64,000 nucleotides of DNA from contig CP021225.1 in NCBI GenBank assembly GCA_003999685.1, forward strand, positions 434,001 to 498,000, read 5' to 3'. Position 1 is the stretch's first letter; the number at the start of each line of letters is the position of its first letter. Source of the stretch: Taiwanofungus camphoratus (taxonomy: Eukaryota > Basidiomycota > Agaricomycetes > Polyporales > Taiwanofungaceae). Made by a program: the position numbers and the translations under genes. The notes under the pieces are model-generated. The model saw only the letters and a list, made by a program, of their open reading frames with translations, was not told where the DNA came from and did no database searches. Shown here piece by piece: positions 10,308-19,400 of the stretch.

Positions 10308-13300
10308 CTGGGTTGATGCCTAGGTGGTTTGCCTTCTTATAACGCCTCAGCAGGTCAGGGGAATGCCGTAGATCGTCTTCCTTCTGCCAGGTGCTGGCAG
10401 AGACCGGCCATCCCTTCCATTTGATGAGAAACTCCCATTTCCCATGTCGGGCACGATGCCCGCGGAGGGCCTCGACTTCGTACTCTTCTTCCCCCTCGAC
10501 CAGATCAGGTGGTGGTTTCAGAAAGTTGGGTCCGTGTTCCGCCGTTTCCCTGTATGGGGTGAGCAGCGATGCATGGAACACCGGGTGAATCTTCCAGGTT
10601 CTCGGGAGCTGTAGCTTGTACGTCAGTGGCCCCTTGGCTTCCGTGATCTTGAAGGGTCCAAGCCGCTTTGGGTCAAATTTCCGACTTATTGTCCTTAGCC
10701 GGAGGTTCGTGGCTTCTAGCCAAACCTTGTCGCCTTCCTGGAAAGGTTTCCAGGGAAAAGGGGTTCGTTCCTCCATCAGCTTCTGGGCTAGCTCTTGCGC
10801 TGCAAGAGCCTCTTTGCGGGATTCGGAGATCTGGGTCAGGCGGTCTTGGAGCGTGGGGTATTTGTCGGAGGGTCGTGGAGATCCGATGGCCTTCGGGTCG
10901 TACCCCATGGTGAGCTTGAATGGCAATTCCTTCCTTCCAGCATGCGGCACCTGGTTGTGTGCGAATTCAAACTCGGGGATGTGTTTGACCCAGGTGTGGG
11001 GGTCATTTGCGCATAGGATTCTCCAGGCTGCCTCCAGTTCCTGGTTGACCCGTTCTGTACTCCCATCTGATTGGGGGTGGTAGGCGGTGGACATTGCCAC
11101 CTTGACCCCTGTCAGCTTACACCATTCTCGAAATGCGGCCGCTGCGAACTGTGGCCCTCGGTCGGATATCATCCGGTCAGGTAGGCCATATCGCCTGTAT
11201 ACATTGAGGTGTAGGGCCTCTGCCGTCCCTACCGCATCTATGTTCTTGGTGCAGGGTATGAGCACAATGCCCTTGGTGAGTTCTCTGTCAACTACTACCA
11301 TGAGCGCATTGAAGCCCTGTGACTCTGGTAGATCAGTGATGAAGTCTACCGATATGTGAGAGAATGGCCTTGAGTTCGGTTCTGTGGGGATGGCCATCAG
11401 GGGGGGTTTCGTGGGGTGTGTGTTGATCTTGCTCTCCTGGCATTTGGCGCACCCCTCAACATATTTCTCGATGAATGAAGACATTCCATGCCAGAACCAG
11501 TCCCTTCGGGCGATGGCCATTGTACCTTGTGCCCCTGGGTGTGCCATTGCTGGTGTGTCATGACAGAGTTGAATGACTTCTCGGCGCAGATCATCATCAG
11601 GGGGTACGTAAACTCTGTTTTTGTATAAAATTAGTCCCTCCTGAATGTCCCAGTCTGCCAGCTTTGTGTGCGCAAAGCCTGTGCCCTTGAATGGCGGTAC
11701 CTTCCCCCGTTTTAAAGCGTCAATCGTCTCGATGACCATCCTGTCACGGGTACGACATTCACGTATCTTTTCGATGATTGCAGTGTTGGTGGCGTTGACA
11801 AAGAGGTCTGTTGGTAGCAGGATGACATCTTCATTGTCATGTTTCCCTCCTGGGTGGTCAGGTCGCCGGGAGAGTGCATCGGCGACTATGAGTCGACTGC
11901 CTTTTTTGTTTAATAGTTGCAGGTCAAATTGTGACAGGAATAACTGCCATCGGGCCTGGCGTCGGTTGAGTCGTTGTGCTTCTCGGAAATAGGTGAGGTT
12001 CTTGTGGTCGGTGATCACCGTGACCGGATGTCCACTTCCCTCAAGGTGGTGGCGCCATTCCTCAAGTGCTCGGACAATGGCCAGCAGCTCTCTGTCATAT
12101 ACTTGATAATTCCGCTCCGCTTCTTTCAGGCTCTTCGAGAGGAAAGCTATAGGGTGTAGCCGCCCTTCCTCATCAAGTTGTTGAAGCACTGCACCAGTGG
12201 CTACCAGAGAGGCGTCGGCCTCAATGGTGAATGGTTTGGACGGGTCGGGCATGCGGAGGATAGGCATGCTCTGGAAACACCGTTTGAGCTCATCAAAGGC
12301 CTCCTGGCAGGCTTTGGTCCAGTTCCACTCTGTGCGCTTCTTCTTGATGACATTCAAGGGGTGAGCGATGTGGGAGAAGTTGTGGATGAAGCGTCGGTAG
12401 TAGTTGGCGAGACCCATGAATCGTTCTACATTCTTGACCCTAGTAGGAATGGGCCAATCTGCGATTCCTGCTAGTTTGTCCTTGTCCATGTGCACCTGTC
12501 CAGGTGAGATGGTCATTCCCAAGAAGTCAACTTCGACGACATCGAACGCGCATTTCTCTGGCTTTACAAATAGGTCCCATTCCTGCAGCCATTGTAGGAC
12601 ACGTCTGGTTCGTTCTCGGTGGGCTTCCATATTATCAGAGAAAATGAGGATGTCGTCCATATAGATCGCGATCCACCCCTCGGCCAGCATGTCCTGGAAT
12701 GCGTCATTCATCATTCGCTGAAACGTGGCCGGCGAGTTGCACATCCCAAAGAACATGACAGTGGGTTCGACAATCTTGTCCTGATTCCCATGTTTGACCA
12801 TGAATGCTCCTTTCCATTGATCGCCCTCTCTGATCCAGATGTTGTTGTACCCGTTTCGAAGGTCTAGTTTAGTGAACACAGTGGCCCTTTGGAGCCTGTC
12901 GATTAGCTCTCCTATGAGGGGTAAGGGGTAGGCATCTTTGATTGTGCCCTTGTTCAGGTATCGGTAGTCCTGGCACGGGCGCAAGGTACCATCCTTTTTT
13001 TTGACAAAAAAGGCTGGTGACGCCATTGGTGAGTTCGATTCCCGGAGATAGCCCTTGGCCAGGTTCTCTTCCAGAAATTTGTCCATCGCCGCCTGTTCAT
13101 TTGGAGACAAGGGAATTACGGCGCATTTCCTGGGGACAAAGTCTGGCCTTAATTCAATGGCATGGTCCCAGGGCTTGGATTCTGGGAACCGGTTGGCGGC
13201 CTCCTTTTCAAACAACCGTTTATAGTCCCACAGGTATTTTGGGACGAGGTCTTCTACGGATGGGGGTGGGTCCTTGGGGATCACCAATTCCGTGAGCTCT

Positions 13301-13998
13301 GGGGCATTCCATACCATACGTGGGGAGTCAGAGAAGTGTGTTAGTCGATTGAGCCCTACTTGTGGGGGCTTTAGGGCCTGCAGTAGCCCGTCTTCACGTG
13401 TGAGCGGCTGCTCTTTCTGTTGGAAAATCCCCAGAACCCCTTCTCCTTGTGTGTAAGCACACATTATGTCCGAAAGCTCCTCATCGTCTTCATGAATGGA
13501 AGCTCGACACAGGGGAATTCCGTCTGTCGTGGGTTGGCTCATGACCCAGGCATAGTATCCTTGCCATTCTGTGAGTCGAGCTTGGTCAATCTCGAGTGTC
13601 CCTTCTACCCAGTCAATGCGTGGGTTGACTTGTGCGAGCCAGGGGTTGCCGAGTACTACATCGAGCGTTCCAATGTTTGAGACGTAAAAGTTGGTTGGGA
13701 TGTCGTTCCCCTCTAATCGTATACTCCCTTCGACTCTGTGGGTAATCGGTCCCCCTTTGTTTGTAGAGCCATCAATGGTGGTTGAGGTTACTGTCCTGGG
13801 AAGTGGTCGAGTGGGAAGTCCCCACTTCCTTACAAAGTCGGGGTGAATTAGGTTGGCGTCAGCCCCACTATCCAACAAGGGGCATGCGGCGACGGCTTTC
13901 TCTCCTACTACGATGTAACCTGGTAGATAAAGTGTATTGCGCTTGCGCGTTCCGGTAATTACATTTCGTACAGAGAGTTTAGGCGACTCGTGCGTCAT
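9880..13998 (-). CDS. Element A pol polyprotein (protease, RT, RNase H, integrase, chromodomain)
   Basis: One open frame of 1372 codons. In order: retropepsin-like protease (LLDSGADANLIHP, about residue 40), reverse transcriptase with IYMDDILIF, RNase H (FTIEADASLVATGAVL), integrase with an HHCC zinc region and core (HISVDFITDLP), a GPY/F-like segment (GPLTYKLQLPR, IHPVFHASLL), and a chromodomain (EEYEVEALRGHR, WEFLIKWKGWP) near residue 1190-1250. The domain order RT-RNase H-integrase-chromodomain defines Ty3/gypsy chromoviruses, whose chromodomain is thought to direct insertion to chromatin marks. The frame begins just after the end of the gag reading; families of this kind express pol as a gag fusion by frameshift or read-through. 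Confidence 0.92.
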   Translation of the reverse strand: MTHESPKLSVRNVITGTRKRNTLYLPGYIVVGEKAVAACPLLDSGADANLIHPDFVRKWGLPTRPLPRTVTSTTIDGSTNKGGPITHRVEGSIRLEGNDIPTNFYVSNIGTLDVVLGNPWLAQVNPRIDWVEGTLEIDQARLTEWQGYYAWVMSQPTTDGIPLCRASIHEDDEELSDIMCAYTQGEGVLGIFQQKEQPLTREDGLLQALKPPQVGLNRLTHFSDSPRMVWNAPELTELVIPKDPPPSVEDLVPKYLWDYKRLFEKEAANRFPESKPWDHAIELRPDFVPRKCAVIPLSPNEQAAMDKFLEENLAKGYLRESNSPMASPAFFVKKKDGTLRPCQDYRYLNKGTIKDAYPLPLIGELIDRLQRATVFTKLDLRNGYNNIWIREGDQWKGAFMVKHGNQDKIVEPTVMFFGMCNSPATFQRMMNDAFQDMLAEGWIAIYMDDILIFSDNMEAHRERTRRVLQWLQEWDLFVKPEKCAFDVVEVDFLGMTISPGQVHMDKDKLAGIADWPIPTRVKNVERFMGLANYYRRFIHNFSHIAHPLNVIKKKRTEWNWTKACQEAFDELKRCFQSMPILRMPDPSKPFTIEADASLVATGAVLQQLDEEGRLHPIAFLSKSLKEAERNYQVYDRELLAIVRALEEWRHHLEGSGHPVTVITDHKNLTYFREAQRLNRRQARWQLFLSQFDLQLLNKKGSRLIVADALSRRPDHPGGKHDNEDVILLPTDLFVNATNTAIIEKIRECRTRDRMVIETIDALKRGKVPPFKGTGFAHTKLADWDIQEGLILYKNRVYVPPDDDLRREVIQLCHDTPAMAHPGAQGTMAIARRDWFWHGMSSFIEKYVEGCAKCQESKINTHPTKPPLMAIPTEPNSRPFSHISVDFITDLPESQGFNALMVVVDRELTKGIVLIPCTKNIDAVGTAEALHLNVYRRYGLPDRMISDRGPQFAAAAFREWCKLTGVKVAMSTAYHPQSDGSTERVNQELEAAWRILCANDPHTWVKHIPEFEFAHNQVPHAGRKELPFKLTMGYDPKAIGSPRPSDKYPTLQDRLTQISESRKEALAAQELAQKLMEERTPFPWKPFQEGDKVWLEATNLRLRTISRKFDPKRLGPFKITEAKGPLTYKLQLPRTWKIHPVFHASLLTPYRETAEHGPNFLKPPPDLVEGEEEYEVEALRGHRARHGKWEFLIKWKGWPVSASTWQKEDDLRHSPDLLRRYKKANHLGINPVDNRSTALQGAIPQHFKAASHHVPSNQRCPSPPCRLHPHRRERPHTESLSSGTAEPPQLCRGDCCPPTSPSNIWPRRRLSDPRRPSRMGAGQRTTTPGGGHRPRCLARSCSPGCHLSTSGRGCLTPRSGNKGVQRGEGEGRA

Positions 13999-14009
13999 GT
14001 CGGGTCGCC

Positions 14010-15093
14010 TTACAGAAAATCCGCAAAGTCGTGGTGCTGAGAGAAGTGGGGGAATCTGACTCCTTTCGTTTCTTGCCCCTGCTCCTCCTGTTCAAAGGCC
14101 TCATCATCCGCCTCGTTTTCATCTTTCATGTTGGCCCTTCGGTTTGGGGGTCCTGTTCCCCGACCTGAGGTTCGCTCTGGGCAGTCTTTGGCCAGGTGCC
14201 CCTTATTGTGGCATTTGTAGCAGGAGCCCGTCCTTCGGTCTTGCAAGCGCTGATGGTCTGGCTTCCCACTGTCAAATGCCCTTGCTGCGACTCGTGGAGG
14301 GGTTTTCGAAGTTCTTTGAGCGGCATCGATGGCCTTGTTGTTTCGATAGGCCCGGTCCCGTTGGGCAGCAGCTTCCTTCCATCCTTCTAGGGTTGTGGGG
14401 GCTACATCTCATTCCATGATTCGGACTCGCATGGTGCTGGGTAGTTTTTCTCGGTACCAGGCCATAAGGGCACTTTCTTCGGTGATTTCTGCCCTGCGGG
14501 CCAGTCGGTCGAACTCCTCGTTGAAATCAGCAATGGGTTTGTCGTAGGTGTAGACCAAGTTCCATAGTCCGATGGCTGCAGAGACCTCCTCCTCTATTAC
14601 CCCGAACCTTTTGATGAACTCAAGAGCGACATTCCTGAAAGTGCCGTACCCCCGGCTCACTCCTCGGATGAGGGGGTGGGGTTCGAGTGCCTTTTTGGTA
14701 AGAGTATCGGCCCAAGCACCAGCATGGCCTTCGAGGTGGCCAAGGAAATTGCCGACCTTTTCTCGTTCGGAAGCAGAGGCCCATCGCTCGGTGTCGAATC
14801 TTCGGGCAAATTGGATGAGGAAGTGTCGGGCATCTTCTCGCTTTCCAGAGAACTTAGTAATTTCTGGCTCTTTTCGGTCTGGTACCCGTGCAGCTCCCTG
14901 TGGGAGGGGCGTTCCTCCAGAAGGCTGCCCCCCTCCAGGAGGTCCTCCCCCGGGGGGTCCTCCTCCCCCAGGTGGTCCTCCTCTACCGGGTAGTCCTCCT
15001 CCACCAGGCACTCCTCCGCCAGGTGGTCCTCCTCCGCCAGGTGGTCCTCCTCCACCAGGTGGTCCTCCTGGGGGTCCTCTGTTCTCATCATAA
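14010..15093 (-). CDS. Element A gag, 3' part
   Basis: Contains a retrotransposon gag-like capsid segment (ITKFSGKREDARHFLIQFA through AWYREKLPSTMRVRIME) and a downstream zinc knuckle, CYKCHNKGHLAKDC (CX2CX4HX4C). The upstream end is a Gly/Pro tandem repeat (units around GGTGGTCCTCCT on the plus strand, about 14930-15075), and element B sits at its edge. The region does not read as one clean frame, and the element is best treated as broken here. Confidence 0.75.
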
Positions 15094-15098
15094 GGTGG
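15094..15098. repeat. Target-site duplication of element B, left copy
   Basis: GGTGG abuts element B here and again at 21670-21674. The motif is common in the surrounding Gly/Pro-coding repeat, so the match is less telling than for element A. Confidence 0.65.
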
Positions 15099-15669
15099 TG
15101 TTACGGGGGGTCTACGCCCGTAGATGACTACCGTGACGGGGGGTCGTTGAGTAGTCAGGCGTGAAGTGTAAACGAGGAGTCAGCCTGGCTGACGACGAGT
15201 ACACGTCTAAGTCTTCAACTGCTAGCCCAACAGTCTCGAGAGAGTTGCGGGCTAAGTCACAGCCTAAGTCCTAGTGTAGTCACAGGGATATAGATGGTCT
15301 AAGGCGACCCGTTGAATAGACGAAGGTATAGGGGCCTAAGCCCAGTCGTAAAGTACAAATGGTAACAACGGCACCAAAGTACACAGTGTAACTAAGGAGG
15401 ACAAGATTGGGGTGCTCCACAGTGAGCCAACCCCTTAAGTACTATGGTGGGTTTAGGGCAAGCCAGCCCTCACTCCCACGGGTACCAGCACCTAAGCGTC
15501 CATAAGTCAGAGGCCCAAGTGGTCCCTTCTGAGGAACAGTCCATAACTAAGTGGGTGACGGTCAGCCCGTCAGGAATAATGGTGATAATTGTAAGTGTAC
15601 ACGACCCGCTAGTCCGGTATAGTGAAGAGAAATGAAAATGTATGTTCGCACCATTATCGCCTTGTAACA
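15099..15669 (-). repeat. Element B 3' LTR
   Basis: 571 bp, same length and nearly the same sequence as 21099-21669. Its LTR sequence has no obvious relation to the LTR of element A. Confidence 0.92.
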
Positions 15670-15680
15670 TTACCCCCCTC

Positions 15681-16436
15681 TCAAGGACTCGTCGCCCCGA
15701 CGATCGAACCCTCAGCGTCTGACCCCTCTTGTTCTGATTTGACCCTGGCTCGTGGTCGGAGGGTGTTGGACTGGTCGGAAGGGATATCGTCATCACTGGT
15801 ATGCATGCAGTCATGGCTCCAATGTCCCATCTGTCGGCATTGTATGCAGAAGGGGGAGTTCCCCCCACTGGTCGAGCTAGGGGCACCACCAGTGATAGAG
15901 TTGGATGGGCCCTCACTGACAGAAGGGGCCTGTGTTCTGGCCTGATGTCGTGGCGGTATCAGGTTGTCTATGACGCCCATTAGAGGGGAGCGCATGAGGA
16001 CGGCGAGCAGGTTGCGGGCTGCTCGGCTTGCATCCATGTGGAGAGTGGCCAACTGCCACGTTGTCGGATTGTTGCCATTTGGCCCAAGGCCTGTTTGCCT
16101 TCGTTCGAGTGTGGCCAAGCTGCCAGCCTCTCGCGCGACAATGACCAGTGTCCGGTAAATGTTCGTCAACTCCCACAGGTCCGGCCAAGCCAGCAGCCGG
16201 GTGTCTATTTCTGGCCGTAGATCGGCATCCACCAGGGCCCAGGCAGTGCGATGCGCAAGTCTCCACTGATCGTACGGATCGTCGGACGCTGCCAATGGGG
16301 GCACTGTCTCCTGAATGTTTCGGTATGGGTGTGCGCATGTGTGTCTTGCTCGTACTCGGAGTGCGAGGTCTCGTACCCTTGCTGCGCTGTGGTTCAAGTA
16401 GACGGATAGCTGTCGGGGGTCTGTATGAGTGGACAT
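15681..16436 (-). CDS. Element B third ORF (zinc-knuckle protein downstream of pol)
   Basis: 251 codons starting MSTHTDPRQLSVYLNHSAAR, placed between pol and the 3' LTR and overlapping the end of pol. It contains LRPEIDTRLLAWPDL in the middle and the knuckle CIQCRQMGHWSHDC (CX2CX4HX4C) near the C-terminus, followed by an acidic tail. The same two landmarks occur in the element A ORF at 9438-10307, in the same order and position, although little else is conserved. Probably a nucleic-acid-binding accessory protein of this lineage; function unknown. Confidence 0.7.
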   Translation of the reverse strand: MSTHTDPRQLSVYLNHSAARVRDLALRVRARHTCAHPYRNIQETVPPLAASDDPYDQWRLAHRTAWALVDADLRPEIDTRLLAWPDLWELTNIYRTLVIVAREAGSLATLERRQTGLGPNGNNPTTWQLATLHMDASRAARNLLAVLMRSPLMGVIDNLIPPRHQARTQAPSVSEGPSNSITGGAPSSTSGGNSPFCIQCRQMGHWSHDCMHTSDDDIPSDQSNTLRPRARVKSEQEGSDAEGSIVGATSP

Positions 16437-19400
16437 CGTAGTGCCGTGCCTCTGCTGAATGTCGGTTGTATGCAGCTTTGCAGATCCGGGTGTAGCGGGC
16501 GTTGACCTCGGGCCTTGTAGGCAACCTGTTGACCTTCTTATATTCCTCCAGAAGGTTGGGCGAGTTCCTTAAGTCCGCCTCGGACTGCCATGTATTAGCA
16601 GAGTTCAGCCATCCAACCCATTTGATTAGGAACTGCCATTTCCCACGTTGGGCACGATGCCCGTGAATGGCTTCGACTTCGTATTCTTCATCGCCATCGA
16701 CTAATTCTGGGGGCGGCCTTGTGAAGTTCGGACCATGTTCCTTGGTTTCCCTGTATGGTGTCAACAGTGATGCATGGAATACTGGATGTATCTTCCATGC
16801 CCTTGGTAGCTGAAGCTTGTACGTTAGCGGTCCTAGGACTTCGGCTATCTTGAGTGGTCCCACTCGCTTTGGGGAAAACTTCCTCGGGGTCTTTAGGCGG
16901 AGGTTAGTTGCTTCTAGCCAAACCTGCATCCCCTTCTCAAATGGCTGCCATGTGGTCCGAGCCCTTTCTGCCATCAACTGTGCAGCTAGATCCTGTGCTG
17001 CCAGTGCTTCCTTTCTGAACTCTCCGATGGCTAAGAGTCGGTCCTTGATTGATGGGTACCTTTCCGATGCCTTTGGTGATCCGATTGCCTTTGGATCATA
17101 TCCCATAATCAGCTTGAATGGTGACTCCCTTCTTCCAGCATGCGGCACCTGATTGTGTGCGAATTCAAATTCCGGGATAAACTTTGCCCAGTTATGAGGA
17201 TTGTTGGCACACAGGATCCTCCATGCGGCTTCGAGTTCCTGATTGACACGCTCAGTGCTTTCATCAGACTGCGGATGGTAGGCAGTGCTCATGGCCGCTT
17301 TGACACCTGTCAGCTTGCACCACTCCCGGAACACCGTTGCTGCAAACTGTGGGCCTCGGTCCGATATGATTCTGTCAGGTAGCCCATATCGCCGGTAAAC
17401 GTTCTGATGGAGTGCCTCGGCTGTTCCTACTGCATCGATGGTCTTGTTGCAAGGAACCAGGACTATCCCTTTGGATAGTTCTCGGTCCACCACTACCATT
17501 AGTGCGTCAGATCCACGCGATTCTGGCAGGTCTGTGATGAAGTCGACTGAGATGTGTGAGAACGGCCTGGAGTTCGGTTCCATTGGGATGGGTTGCATTG
17601 GTGGTCGTGTTGGATGCGTGTTGACCTTATTCTCCTGGCATTTGGCGCAGCCCTTCACGTAGTTTTCGATAAAGGTGGTCATACCATCCCAGAACCAGTC
17701 CCTTCTGGCAATGGCAAATGTTCCCTGTGCTCCTGGGTGGGCCATAGCTGGGGTGTCATGGCAAAGTCGAATGACTTCTCTGCGCAAGTCGTCACTAGGT
17801 GGTACGTAGATTCGATTTTTGTACAGAATCAATCCATCCTGTACATCCCAATCAGCCAATGTTGTGTGCGCAAATCCAGTGCCCTTGAATGGTGGTACTT
17901 TCCCCTGTTTTAAAGCGTCAATCGTCTCGATGACCATGCTGTCACGACTTCGGTGTTGCCGGATGTGCTCGATGAGGTCAACATTAACTGCCTTTGCAAA
18001 CAGTGTTTCTGGTAAGAGGACAATGTCCTCATTGTCCCTCTCACCCCCTGGATGTCCTGGTCTACGTGATAGGGTGTCCGCCACTACGAGTCGTTTACCC
18101 TTTCGATTCTCCAGTAGTAAGTCAAACTGCGATAGCAGCAGTTGCCATCGTGCCTGGCGTCGTGTTAGCCGTTGGGCTTCTCTGAAGTATGTCAGGTTCT
18201 TGTGGTCCGTTATAACCGTGACCGGGTGCTTTGCGCCCTCCAGGTGGTGACGCCATTCCTCAAGTGCTCGTACGATTGCCAGTAGTTCTCTATCATAGAT
18301 CTGATAGTTCCGTTCTGCTTCCTTCAGCGATTTTGAAAGGAATGCCACCGGATGAAGTTTCCCATCAGGGCCCTCCTGTTGCAGTACTGCACCTGTTGCA
18401 ACCAGTGAGGCATCGGCCTCGATTACAAACGGTTTCTCAGGGTCGGGCATGGTGAGTACTGGGGCCTCACAAAAACGGCGTTTAAGTGCCTCGAAGGCTG
18501 CCTGGCACTTGTTCGACCAGTTCCAAGCTACCCCCTTTTTCTTAAGTGCATTCAGGGGGTGGGCGATGTCCGAGAATCCGCGTATAAACCGTCGATAGTA
18601 ATTGGCAAGGCCCAGGAATCGTTCCACATCCTTGACTTTGGTCGGTATGGGCCATTCATCGATGCCCCGCAGCTTGCCAGTGTCCATATGGATGTGGCCC
18701 GGTGTGATGGTCATTCCCAGAAACTCAACTTCTTGTACATCAAAGGCACACTTTTCCGGTTTCGCAAAGAGGTCCATCTCCTGCAAGCGTTGCAGTACCC
18801 GGCGTGTCCGTTCTCGGTGGATGGTAGCATCATCGGAGTAGATCAGGATGTCGTCCATATAAATGGCTAACCATCCTTCCGCAAGCATGTCTTGAAAACC
18901 ATCATTCATAAGCCGCTGGAAGGTGGCCGGGGCATTGCACATGCCGTAGAACATTACCGTTGGTTCAACTAGCTTCTTGGTTCCGTGGTGATTCACCATG
19001 AACGCTCCCTTCCACTGGTCGCCCTCCCTGATGCGTACATTGTTGTAGCCATTTCGGAGGTCCAGCTTCGTGAATATGGTTGCCTTTTGCAGGTTGTCGA
19101 TGAGCTCTCCAATGAGTGGGAGTGGGTATGCATCTTTTACCGTGCTGTTGTTGAGGTATCGGTAGTCCTGACAGGGCCTGAGTGTACCATCCTTTTTTGC
19201 CACAAAAAATGCTGGGGAGGCCATGGGTGACTTTGAGTCCCGTAGATATCCTTTCGCCAGGTTCTCGTCAAGGAACTTGTCCATCTCTGCTTGTTCAGCC
19301 AGGGATAATGCAATTACCCCGCACTTCCTAGGTACAAAGTTAGGCTTTGTCTCCACAGCGTGGTCCCATGGTCTCGAACCAGGGAATCGAGCAGCGGCCG

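Noticed and set aside
14572-15127. Long plus-strand frames opposite the gag of element A
   Set aside because: Mirror frames of the Gly/Pro repeat; all element genes read on the minus strand.
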